This document shows positions 1 to 6,317 of a stretch of DNA of 6,317 nucleotides, piece after piece. The stretch covers positions 1-6,317 of the forward strand of contig JAFXPV010000106.1 of NCBI GenBank assembly GCA_017527625.1. Direction: 5' to 3'. This DNA is from Bacteroidales bacterium (lineage in GTDB: Bacteria; Bacteroidota; Bacteroidia; Bacteroidales; UBA932). Position numbers and translations under genes: made by a program. A model generated the notes under the pieces. The model had not been told where the DNA came from and did not search any database. It was given only the letters and a program-made list of their open reading frames with translations. Numbering within the stretch: position 1 is the stretch's first letter; every line of letters begins with the position of its first letter.

Positions 1-1343
1 CAGTAGTCCATCATCCAGCCAGAAAGGGCCTTGTCGGTGGGCAGGGTTTCCTGGGGATTGCCGAATACGTAAGCAACATCCTGTCCGTGGGGAGAACCCT
101 GGCCATAGCGAGGTGAATCTGCGGGATAGTCGGGATGCTGGTCGAAGTAGTAGAGCCATACGCGGCCCTTGCCGGTGCGTTCCTGCAGGCGGGCCCAGCT
201 CCAGGTCTGCCATCCGAAGGCAGCGTCGCGGGTAAGGTCGCGGGCGGTCTTGCCCACCTTGCCGTCTGGTTCCACGGGATATGCGGCCAGAAGTGCGTCC
301 GCATAGTCTTCGTAGCGTGCGCGGACAGACTCCTCGTGAGTTCCGCCGCCGAATGCGAAGCCGAAGCTCATTCCTTCGTCTGAGTTGTAGCCGATTAGCA
401 CGTCTACATCGTTGTATTTGCCGGCTTCATAAAGCTTGTACTGGTCGTCAGGGATCACGTAACCGTCGGTCACCGGCCATCCGCCGGAGCCTCCGAAACC
501 TCCCATTACAGCTTTGGCGTCAGCAGCACGCAGCTGCTCGAGAGTATAATTGTCGCCGAAGGCAGCCTTGGCCCAGGCTTCATTCTCTTTCTGGGCCACA
601 GCGAGGGTCTGCATATTCTCGCCGGGATAAGACTGGGGGTTGGTGGGGCCGAAAGAACCGCCGCTCTGGGAGATGGCGCCGCGGAAGAGACCTTTTGCAA
701 GGGGGCTGGCGCAGAGCATACTCACTGAGATGCCGCCTGCAGACTCACCGAAGATGGTGACCTTGGCAGGGTCGCCGCCGAATTTGGCGATATTGTCGTG
801 CACCCACTGCAGGCCGGCGATCTGGTCGAGGATGCCGTAGTTGCCGCTCACTCCGTGAGGATCTTCCGCAGAAAGCTCGGGAAGGGACAGGAAGCCCAGC
901 TTGCCGACGCGGTAGGCTATGCTAACCAGGATGACACCCTTGCGGGCCAGGTCGGCTCCGTCATAATAAGAGGTGGCTCCGCCGGCGAAACCGCCGCCGT
1001 AGATCCACACCATCACCGGAAGTTTCTCCTTCGGGCTCTTTGCAGGCGTCCATACGTTCAGGTAGAGGCAGTCTTCGCTGCATCCTTCGCCATTGCCCTG
1101 CATCGGATTGGACGCGAAATCCTTGCACTCCAGCACGCCGTCCCACGCCACTACGTTCTGGGGAGCCTTCCAGCGCAGGTCACCTACAGGGGGTGCTGCG
1201 AAAGGAATACCCTTATATACTGTCATATCGTCCAGGACGACGCCCTGGATTGTGCCTCCGGTCACCTTTACCTGACCGGGCACATTGCCGGCGCACGCAC
1301 ACACGCACAGCGCCGCCGCCACAATGAGAAAAATCCTTTTCAT
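1..1343 (-). CDS. Type B carboxylesterase, secreted, C-terminus cut by window edge
   Basis: Serine hydrolase of the alpha/beta-hydrolase fold (carboxylesterase type B, PnbA-like), expected to cleave carboxylic esters; the substrate is unknown. I read 447 residues from the ATG at 1343, with no stop before the left edge; relatives usually have about 500-560. The whole catalytic set is visible: oxyanion-hole GGG at residues 116-118, the EDCLYLNVW signature from residue 90, nucleophile Ser201 in GESAGG (codon 741-743), probable acid Glu323 in NSDEG (375-377) and probable His419 in PHGQD (87-89). The first 18 residues (MKRIFLIVAAALCVCACA) form an export signal: basic start, hydrophobic core, then either signal peptidase I cleavage after ACA or lipidation at Cys17. 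Cys73, Cys88 and Cys92 could form a disulfide. It lies 31 bases downstream of the isomerase-like gene on the same strand. With a GH3 enzyme nearby, a role in removing acetyl or feruloyl groups from glycans is possible, but this is inference. Confidence 0.93.
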   Translation of the reverse strand, partial: MKRIFLIVAAALCVCACAGNVPGQVKVTGGTIQGVVLDDMTVYKGIPFAAPPVGDLRWKAPQNVVAWDGVLECKDFASNPMQGNGEGCSEDCLYLNVWTPAKSPKEKLPVMVWIYGGGFAGGATSYYDGADLARKGVILVSIAYRVGKLGFLSLPELSAEDPHGVSGNYGILDQIAGLQWVHDNIAKFGGDPAKVTIFGESAGGISVSMLCASPLAKGLFRGAISQSGGSFGPTNPQSYPGENMQTLAVAQKENEAWAKAAFGDNYTLEQLRAADAKAVMGGFGGSGGWPVTDGYVIPDDQYKLYEAGKYNDVDVLIGYNSDEGMSFGFAFGGGTHEESVRARYEDYADALLAAYPVEPDGKVGKTARDLTRDAAFGWQTWSWARLQERTGKGRVWLYYFDQHPDYPADSPRYGQGSPHGQDVAYVFGNPQETLPTDKALSGWMMDY

Positions 1344-1365
1344 AATTCCGTTAAAACCGTATCTC

Positions 1366-1396
1366 CAAAAATAATCATTTTTTGGCGAATCCCAAT
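1366..1396 (-). promoter_or_regulatory. Possible Bacteroidota promoter for the esterase gene
   Basis: On the minus strand, TATTTTTG (1373 to 1366) matches the Bacteroidota -7 consensus TAnnTTTG exactly. An ATTG (1396 to 1393) lies 19 bases upstream, matching three of four bases of the -33 element TTTG at normal spacing. The -7 box ends 22 bases before the esterase ATG. The -33 part sits inside the last codons of the isomerase-like gene, so this would be an internal promoter adding to read-through. A short AT-rich match like this can occur by chance. Confidence 0.4.
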
Positions 1397-2634
1397 GCGT
1401 CTCTCAGCTGCGAGGCACAGCTGCCGGTGAGGATGACGTGGTGGTTGCCGATGGGGGCGGTGAGGAAGTAGGGGGCGAGGCCCTCGGCCTTCAGTATGAC
1501 CTGGGTGCGGCACAGGCGGCCTTCGTAGCAGTTGCGCGTCAGCTCGGCTTCGGCGATGAAGGCTGTGGCGAAATCGGGGGCGAGTTTGAAGATGGTGGCG
1601 GGGCCGCAGGGCAGTTCGCCGTGCACGGCCACACCGAAACCCGACTCGAAGTGCGTGTCATATACCCAGTGTCTGACCATAGACAGGGGGACGGTGCAAT
1701 GCGCGAAGAGCAGCCTGTCGCCGTCGATGGATGACAGGTTCGCCTGAAAGCCGCTCTGACCGCAGACCTCGCGGGCCACTGCCATCGAAAGCATCGCAGG
1801 CACGTCGCCTTCGCAGGTGGCCGTGTATCCCTGGGAATTCAGCAGCGCAAGCGCCACGCAGCCGGTGTTGTGCACCGTGCCGAGCAGGTCGAAGCAGCGG
1901 ATTGTCACTCCGTCGAGGCGGTGCCGGACGATGATGCGCAGCAGCGCGCCGTAAATGTCCAAGGCGACGTCCAGGTCGCCTGCCGGGATGGGATTGCCGA
2001 ACTTTGGAGTGTTCAGCGGCGGCAGTTCCACGGCGGGGTGGCTGTGCGCGGCAATCTCGTCCAGCAGCTCTTCCATACGGATATCGACCAGTTCCACGCC
2101 GAGCACCTCGCGGGCGGCGGCATAATCCACGTCACTCGAGATCAGCCAGTCCGACGGGCGGCCTACGACACCCAGCCTGCGGCCTTCCAGCAGGCGCCCC
2201 GGCGCAACCCGTGAGACAAGCCCGCCGGCGGCGGGAACGCCATCACCCTGAGAACTGCTGATCCTTGAGGCTATGAACTGCGGGCTGCCGTGCAGGATTT
2301 CTCCCTTGATGCCGTGCTGGTTGAGGTAGGACATAATTTCCATACTCGCCGCCAGGGAATTGCTCTTGCCGCTGGTGAGCAGCCTCACCGGCTCGGGAAT
2401 GGCGGGCCGGCCGCCGTCCTTGCAGAAAACAGCCTTGAACGCGCCTTCCGTGCCGCCCGTGCGGACATAGATCAGCTCGCAGGGCTTGGTGCCGTAACCC
2501 GAAAAGTCAGCCCCGGCTATTTCAAAAGCGGCCCCGAGGGCGGTTTCTATGTCTTTGATGAAAGACTCCTTGCGGACGTCGCCGGCCATTTCGGTGTGGA
2601 GGCCGGATGTGAGAGTGTAGAGCGTTGCTGTCAT
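1375..2634 (-). CDS. L-fucose/L-arabinose isomerase-like protein
   Basis: A 419-residue protein resembling the sugar-isomerase superfamily that includes L-fucose and L-arabinose isomerases, which interconvert aldoses and ketoses using a metal. No signal peptide is seen, so it is probably cytoplasmic. Supporting features are GGTE at residues 60-63, SGKSNSLAASMEIMSYL from about residue 88, CEGD with Glu275 and Asp277 (candidate metal ligands), THFESG with His328, a glycine-rich AVHGELPCG, and GNHH near the end (His398, His399). It is shorter than AraA (about 500) or FucI (about 590), so it may be a reduced or divergent subfamily; the substrate is not predictable. I chose the ATG at 2634, not 2751: the extra 39 residues would be encoded by AT-rich intergenic DNA and overlap the start of the divergent gene, and MTATLYTLTSG looks like a natural N-terminus. 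It probably heads an operon with the esterase gene. Confidence 0.75.
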   Translation of the reverse strand: MTATLYTLTSGLHTEMAGDVRKESFIKDIETALGAAFEIAGADFSGYGTKPCELIYVRTGGTEGAFKAVFCKDGGRPAIPEPVRLLTSGKSNSLAASMEIMSYLNQHGIKGEILHGSPQFIASRISSSQGDGVPAAGGLVSRVAPGRLLEGRRLGVVGRPSDWLISSDVDYAAAREVLGVELVDIRMEELLDEIAAHSHPAVELPPLNTPKFGNPIPAGDLDVALDIYGALLRIIVRHRLDGVTIRCFDLLGTVHNTGCVALALLNSQGYTATCEGDVPAMLSMAVAREVCGQSGFQANLSSIDGDRLLFAHCTVPLSMVRHWVYDTHFESGFGVAVHGELPCGPATIFKLAPDFATAFIAEAELTRNCYEGRLCRTQVILKAEGLAPYFLTAPIGNHHVILTGSCASQLRDALGFAKK

Positions 2635-2707
2635 AGCTGTCTGATTGCAGTATTCAAATATAAAGAATTCGATAATTATTTCTAAATTGGCCACCCCAAG
2701 TGACTCT
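2635..2707. promoter_or_regulatory. Divergent intergenic region between isomerase-like and DUF2156-GNAT genes
   Basis: This 73-base gap is clearly richer in A and T than the flanking coding DNA and separates two divergent start codons, so it must carry promoters for both directions unless these lie within the genes. The minus-strand promoter is described separately. For the plus strand the best candidate is TAAATTGG (2683-2690), one base off TAnnTTTG, but I see no matching -33 element. Neither start codon has a recognisable Shine-Dalgarno sequence, as is common in Bacteroidota. Confidence 0.6.
2655..2686 (-). promoter_or_regulatory. Probable Bacteroidota promoter for the isomerase-like gene
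   Basis: On the minus strand, TATATTTG (2662 to 2655) fits the -7 consensus TAnnTTTG exactly. TTTA (2686 to 2683) lies 20 bases upstream and matches three of four bases of the -33 element TTTG. The -7 box ends 20 bases before the ATG at 2634, leaving a short leader of roughly 14 bases. Its position in AT-rich divergent intergenic DNA makes it more credible than the internal site at 1366-1396. Confidence 0.5.
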
Positions 2708-4399
2708 ATGATCCATTTCCGACCACTTACCACAGATGATATAGAACGCATCCGCAGCTATGCGTGGAACGGCGACAGACGCGGGTGCGACCTTTCAGTA
2801 GCCAATCTTCTCGGATGGCAGTTCCTCTTCAACACCCAGATAGCAGAAGTCGACGGACAGCTGGTGTTCCGCCTCCATTTCTTCGGTGACCTGGCCTATA
2901 TAGTCCCGGTCCTCGACATCGAAGTGATAAAGGCCCTGATGGAAGATTCGGCATCGCTGGGACAGCCTTTCCTGATGAGCGGTGTCACAGCGCAGATGGC
3001 CCAGGCGCTGGAGGAGGCGATGCCCGGGGGGTTCGACATCGACGGCAACCGCGACTATGCGGACTACGTCTACCTCAGGGAGAAGCTGGCAAATCTCAGC
3101 GGCAAGAAGCTGCAGAGCAAGCGCAATCACATCAACAAGTTCCTGAGCCTCTACCCGCACTACGAGTACAAGCCGCTGACGAAGGATATGACTGCGGCCT
3201 GCCTCAGCCTTGAGAAGCGCTGGAAGGCCGGCCAGGATGACGAAGAGCAGGCCGACAGCCAGAGTATGGAGCTGCGGGCGATGACCCGCGTGTTCCACCG
3301 CTGGGACGCTCTCGGAATGAGCGGCGGCACCATCTGGGTCGACGGCCGGCTCGTGGCTTTCACCTACGGCTGCCCCATCAACCACGAAACCTTCGACGTA
3401 TGTGTAGAGAAGGCAGACGTATCCTACGAAGGAGCCTATACCATCATCAACCGCGAATTCGTAAGGCATCTGCCCGAGCAGTTCATATACATCAACCGGG
3501 AGGAAGATATGGGAGAGGAGGGACTGCGCAAGGCCAAGCTCAGCTACCGTCCCGACATCCTGCAGGAGAAGCTGCTGGTGAGGGAGAAGGCCGGCGGCAG
3601 ACAGGATGAGGACAGCGAGACAATCAGGCAGCAATGCGCCCGGCTCTGGCTGGACACTTTCCACGATCCCGAAGAATACGTGCAGACCTACTTCTCGAGA
3701 ATCTACCGCAGCGAAGACAATGTCTGCATAAAGAATGGCGGCGAAGTCATAGCAGCGCTTCAGACCATACCCTTCACGATGCTGTGCGAAGGCCGTAGAC
3801 TGCCGTTGTCATACATCAGCGGAGTGGCAGTGAAAGATGAATATCGCGGACGCAACATCGGTGCTGAACTGATGCACCAGGCCCATTACAACCTTTACAA
3901 CCGCAAGGTGGCATTCGCCGCGCTGATTCCGGCGGAGCCGTGGTTGCGCGAGTGGTACGGCCGTCTCGGCTATGCAAGCTGCATACGCTGCATCGACCCG
4001 CCCGCCGGAGCGGCTGATATGAGCTACGAAGAGTGGGCGCAACTCCAAGGCACGCAGCGCTGCTCATTACTGGCCGGACGCGAGTGGTTTGCAGTGGCGC
4101 AGGAAGAACTACGCCGCAGCGGCGGACAGACGCCTGCCCCTGTGACCGGAATGCTGCGCGTCATCGACGCTTTCCAGGCATTGCAGCTCTATGCAAGCCT
4201 GCATCCCGAAGCCAAACTGAAACTCCGCGTCACAGACGACGACGTCATCCCTGCAAACAACGCCTACTTCACAATCTCAGCAGGCAAGGTCCTCCAGACA
4301 GAGGAACCCGACGAATCCGCACAGAAAATCACAATCGCATCCCTCGCAGAACTTATCTTCCGCGAGATGGATGCGACTATGACACTTATGCTGAATTAA
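2708..4399 (+). CDS. DUF2156-GNAT-SCP2-like fusion protein (putative acyltransferase)
   Basis: A 563-residue soluble-looking protein without signal peptide or clear membrane segment, built of three modules. Residues 1 to about 292 resemble DUF2156, related to the catalytic domain of MprF lysyl-phosphatidylglycerol synthase: KKLQSKRNHINKF at 133-145 and NREEDMGEEGLRKAKLSY at 263-280 are its hallmarks. Residues about 303-430 are an Eis-like GNAT acetyltransferase, with the acetyl-CoA loop in VAVKDEYRGRNIGAEL (373-388) and a typical PWLREWYGRLGY (411-422). Residues about 480-560 resemble the SCP2-like C-terminal domain of Eis proteins (LRVTDDDVIPANN at 506-518). The acceptor is unknown; transfer of an aminoacyl or acetyl group to a lipid, amine or peptide is possible. 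I chose the ATG at 2708 because IHFRPLTTDDIERI is a normal N-terminus for the family; the in-frame ATG at 2645 would add 21 residues from intergenic DNA. It diverges from the isomerase-like gene and converges with the GH3 gene. Confidence 0.85.
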   Translation: MIHFRPLTTDDIERIRSYAWNGDRRGCDLSVANLLGWQFLFNTQIAEVDGQLVFRLHFFGDLAYIVPVLDIEVIKALMEDSASLGQPFLMSGVTAQMAQALEEAMPGGFDIDGNRDYADYVYLREKLANLSGKKLQSKRNHINKFLSLYPHYEYKPLTKDMTAACLSLEKRWKAGQDDEEQADSQSMELRAMTRVFHRWDALGMSGGTIWVDGRLVAFTYGCPINHETFDVCVEKADVSYEGAYTIINREFVRHLPEQFIYINREEDMGEEGLRKAKLSYRPDILQEKLLVREKAGGRQDEDSETIRQQCARLWLDTFHDPEEYVQTYFSRIYRSEDNVCIKNGGEVIAALQTIPFTMLCEGRRLPLSYISGVAVKDEYRGRNIGAELMHQAHYNLYNRKVAFAALIPAEPWLREWYGRLGYASCIRCIDPPAGAADMSYEEWAQLQGTQRCSLLAGREWFAVAQEELRRSGGQTPAPVTGMLRVIDAFQALQLYASLHPEAKLKLRVTDDDVIPANNAYFTISAGKVLQTEEPDESAQKITIASLAELIFREMDATMTLMLN

Positions 4400-4400
4400 C

Positions 4401-4444
4401 AAGCGAAGCAGCAATCTATTTCCTGCGCTCGACTCCGCTTTTTT
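4401..4444 (+). terminator. Possible weak terminator between convergent genes
   Basis: AAGCG (4401-4405) can pair with CGCTT (4436-4440), with an inner GCAG (4408-4411) and CTGC (4423-4426) pairing; six T bases follow at 4439-4444. The inner and outer stems are joined by an unequal internal loop, so the hairpin is imperfect. The site is where the plus-strand DUF2156-GNAT gene needs to end, and the T run touches the stop codon of the opposite gene. I see no equally good structure for the minus-strand gene. Confidence 0.3.
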
Positions 4445-6317
4445 CAATATTTAACTGTGAGGGTGAGTTTCTGAAGATTGCGGTCGTCTGAAGAACTTCC
4501 AAAGAGGATTTCGTAGTTTCCGGCCTTTACAGCCAGGTCGTCGACAGCTGCGTCGTAGAACGAGAAGGCGTCAGGACCGAGGGTGAACTCGAACTTGCGG
4601 GTCGCTCCGGCCTTGATGGACGCACGCTTGAATCCGCGCAGTGATTTGAGCGGGGCTGCAGGGTCGCCGAGACGCTTGACATATACCTGGGCCACCTCGT
4701 CACCGTCCTTGCCGCCGTTGTTGGTGACATCGAACGAAACTTTGACTGACTTGCCTTTGCGGATGCTTGAGGCAGAAAGCTTGCCCTTGCCGTATGAGAA
4801 AGAGGTGTAGCTGATGCCGTATCCGAAAGGATAGAGAGGCTCACCGGTAAAGTAGCGGTAGGTGTGGCCGGCCATATTGTAGTCCTCGAAGTCTGGAAGC
4901 TGTGCGGTTGACTTGTAGAAAGTCAGAGGCAGGCGGCCGGCAGGGTTGTAGTCTCCTGCAAGCACGTCAGCAACGGCATTGCCGCCCTGCTCGCCGGGAT
5001 ACCAGGCCACCAGGAGGGCGTCGTAGTTGGGTTCGTCCCTCTCGAGGCCGATGGCACTGCCGGTCGTGAGTACGAATACGACGGGCTTGCCGGTTGAGCG
5101 CAGTGCGGCAAGAAGCCTGCTCTGCACGTCGGGAAGTTCGATGGTAGTGCGGTCACCGCCCTTGAAGCCGTCGTAGCTGACGCCGCGCATCTCTTCGCCC
5201 TCAAGATTCGGGCTGAGACCTCCTACATATATAATCACTTCAGCGTCTTTCACCCTTGCAACGACATCGTCGAAGTTTTCAGGGGCCTTCCAGGGGCCGG
5301 GAGGAGTTGCAGGCTGCTGCGGGGCGCTCTGGGCTCCCTCTACGATGCCCTCGTAGAACTCGGGAGTCCTTCTCTGACGGGTGTCGGCGGAATTGCGGAC
5401 ACGCTCCACATAGCCGTCGACAAGCTTGCTGCCTTGTGCGTATGTGATCTGGGCCTTCGGGAATTTGGCCTTGATGCCGTCGTAGATGGTGACTACGCTT
5501 CTGGGGGTACCGTTGTAGTTGCCCAGGAGCATAGCCGAATCAACGGCGTTGACGCCGACTATCGCGATTTTGCTGATGTCCTTGCTGAGGGGGAGGACAT
5601 TGTCCTTGTTCTTGAGCAGAACCATACTCTCCCTGGCGACCTTGAGGGAATGGGCGATGTGCTCCGGGGTGCAGACGTTGTCCAGGTCATAGTCCTTCCA
5701 GGGGGTGAGGTCCACCGGGTCCAGCATACCCAGCTCGATGCGGTCGGCGATCAGGCGGCCTACGTGCGGGTCGAGGTCAGCATCGGTGATGACGCCCTTC
5801 TGGACGCCTTCGATCATAGACCTGTATGAACTGCCGCACTCGAGGTCGGTGCCGCTCATTATGGCGTCCTTCGACGCCGTCAGGGCGTCGGGGTGGGTGC
5901 CGTGGCGGCCCTCACGATAGAAGTCGTCGATGGCGCCGCAGTCTGAAACCACAACTCCTTCAAATTTCCAGCGGTTGCGCAGGATGTCGATGAGGAGCTT
6001 GGTGCTTCCGCAGCAGGGGTTGCCTTCGTAGCGGTTGTAGGCGCACATCACTTCCTGCACGTTGCCTTCGGTGACGAGGGCCTTGAATGCGGGGAGGTAG
6101 GTCACCCACAGGTCGGTGGGCGACACAGTCACGTCGAATGAGTGGCGGAGCGGCTCCGGACCGCTGTGCACAGCATAGTGCTTGGCGCAGGCGTGGGCCT
6201 TGAAGAAGTTCTTGTCATTGCCCTGGAGGCCTTTGACGGCCGCAGGGCCCATCCTTGAGGTGAGGTACGGGTCTTCGCCGTAGGTCTCGTGTCCGCGTCC
6301 CCAGCGCGGGTCGCGGA
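4444..6317 (-). CDS. Glycoside hydrolase family 3 (beta-xylosidase/beta-glucosidase type), N-terminus cut by window edge
   Basis: Exo-acting retaining glycosidase that removes terminal beta-linked sugars, probably xylose or glucose. About 623 residues are visible; the frame stays open to the right edge, so the true start, any signal peptide and perhaps 110-140 residues are missing. The ATG at 6252 is internal, because the codons before it read RDPRWGRGHETYGEDPYL, a core GH3 motif. Other landmarks are KHYAVHSGPE (substrate-binding Lys-His), CAYNRYEGNPCC, and VVSDCGA with the nucleophile Asp at codon 5941-5943. The second domain starts near VARESMVLLKN (about 5608-5641); its LEGEE (5191-5205) probably carries the acid/base Glu. 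A fibronectin III-like domain ends the protein (about 4450-4770, with PLKSLRGFKRASIKAG). The CAYN/PCC/SDC pattern favours the beta-xylosidase branch over BglX-type glucosidases, but specificity cannot be settled here. It converges with the DUF2156-GNAT gene and so is not in its operon. Confidence 0.95.
   Translation of the reverse strand, partial: RDPRWGRGHETYGEDPYLTSRMGPAAVKGLQGNDKNFFKAHACAKHYAVHSGPEPLRHSFDVTVSPTDLWVTYLPAFKALVTEGNVQEVMCAYNRYEGNPCCGSTKLLIDILRNRWKFEGVVVSDCGAIDDFYREGRHGTHPDALTASKDAIMSGTDLECGSSYRSMIEGVQKGVITDADLDPHVGRLIADRIELGMLDPVDLTPWKDYDLDNVCTPEHIAHSLKVARESMVLLKNKDNVLPLSKDISKIAIVGVNAVDSAMLLGNYNGTPRSVVTIYDGIKAKFPKAQITYAQGSKLVDGYVERVRNSADTRQRRTPEFYEGIVEGAQSAPQQPATPPGPWKAPENFDDVVARVKDAEVIIYVGGLSPNLEGEEMRGVSYDGFKGGDRTTIELPDVQSRLLAALRSTGKPVVFVLTTGSAIGLERDEPNYDALLVAWYPGEQGGNAVADVLAGDYNPAGRLPLTFYKSTAQLPDFEDYNMAGHTYRYFTGEPLYPFGYGISYTSFSYGKGKLSASSIRKGKSVKVSFDVTNNGGKDGDEVAQVYVKRLGDPAAPLKSLRGFKRASIKAGATRKFEFTLGPDAFSFYDAAVDDLAVKAGNYEILFGSSSDDRNLQKLTLTVKY

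Noticed and set aside
1281..1320. Short GCAC/ACGC-rich stretch (cgcacgcacacacgcacag) that looks like a small tandem repeat
   Set aside because: It encodes the alanine- and cysteine-rich signal peptide end of the esterase; the repetition is brief and explained by codon content.
798..1430. A 210-codon open frame on the plus strand opposite the esterase
   Set aside because: It covers the esterase N-terminal half in antisense, runs through the intergenic gap and into the next gene, and encodes nothing recognisable.
2645..2707. N-terminal extension of the DUF2156-GNAT protein to an ATG at 2645
   Set aside because: The added 21 residues (MQYSNIKNSIIISKL and so on) look like translated intergenic DNA, and the family-like N-terminus starts at 2708.
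2635..2751. N-terminal extension of the isomerase-like protein to an ATG at 2751
   Set aside because: The extra residues come from AT-rich intergenic DNA, overlap the coding start of the divergent gene, and would remove the promoter-like site at 2655-2686 from upstream of the gene.
2795..3664. A 289-codon open frame on the minus strand, antisense to the DUF2156-GNAT gene
   Set aside because: Its translation has no recognisable motif and it lies wholly opposite a gene with clear domain signatures; long antisense frames are common in GC-rich coding DNA.
4033..4491. A 152-codon plus-strand open frame across the end of the DUF2156-GNAT gene and the convergent gap
   Set aside because: It is an arginine-rich out-of-frame shadow with no motif and overlaps both well-supported genes.

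Overview
The window looks like a piece of a fairly GC-rich Bacteroidota chromosome, probably order Bacteroidales. This rests on three things. The protein families are typical of that phylum: a GH3 enzyme of the beta-xylosidase/beta-glucosidase type, a type B carboxylesterase, and a DUF2156-GNAT fusion. The visible gene starts lack a clear Shine-Dalgarno sequence. Two sites match the Bacteroidota -7 promoter consensus TAnnTTTG, each 20 to 22 bases from a start codon. The exact genus cannot be told from this sequence.

Layout. Positions 1-1343 (minus) hold most of a secreted type B carboxylesterase whose C-terminus runs off the left edge. Positions 1375-2634 (minus) hold a protein resembling the L-fucose/L-arabinose isomerase superfamily; it lies 31 bases upstream of the esterase on the same strand, so the two are probably co-transcribed. 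A 73-base AT-rich divergent intergenic region (2635-2707) follows. Positions 2708-4399 (plus) encode a 563-residue protein with three apparent modules: DUF2156 (related to the MprF catalytic domain), an Eis-like GNAT acetyltransferase, and an SCP2-like C-terminal domain. After a 44-base convergent gap, positions 4444-6317 (minus) hold most of a GH3 glycosidase whose N-terminus runs off the right edge.

How the genes may work together. GH3 and the type B esterase fit extracellular or periplasmic breakdown of a decorated plant or host glycan, one removing sugars and the other ester groups. The isomerase-like protein could act on a released sugar in the cytoplasm. The DUF2156-GNAT-SCP2 protein has no obvious catabolic role; its divergent pairing with the isomerase-like gene is the most interesting feature here. 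No tRNA, rRNA, CRISPR array, insertion sequence or long repeat was seen, and no stretch over 300 bases lacks a gene.
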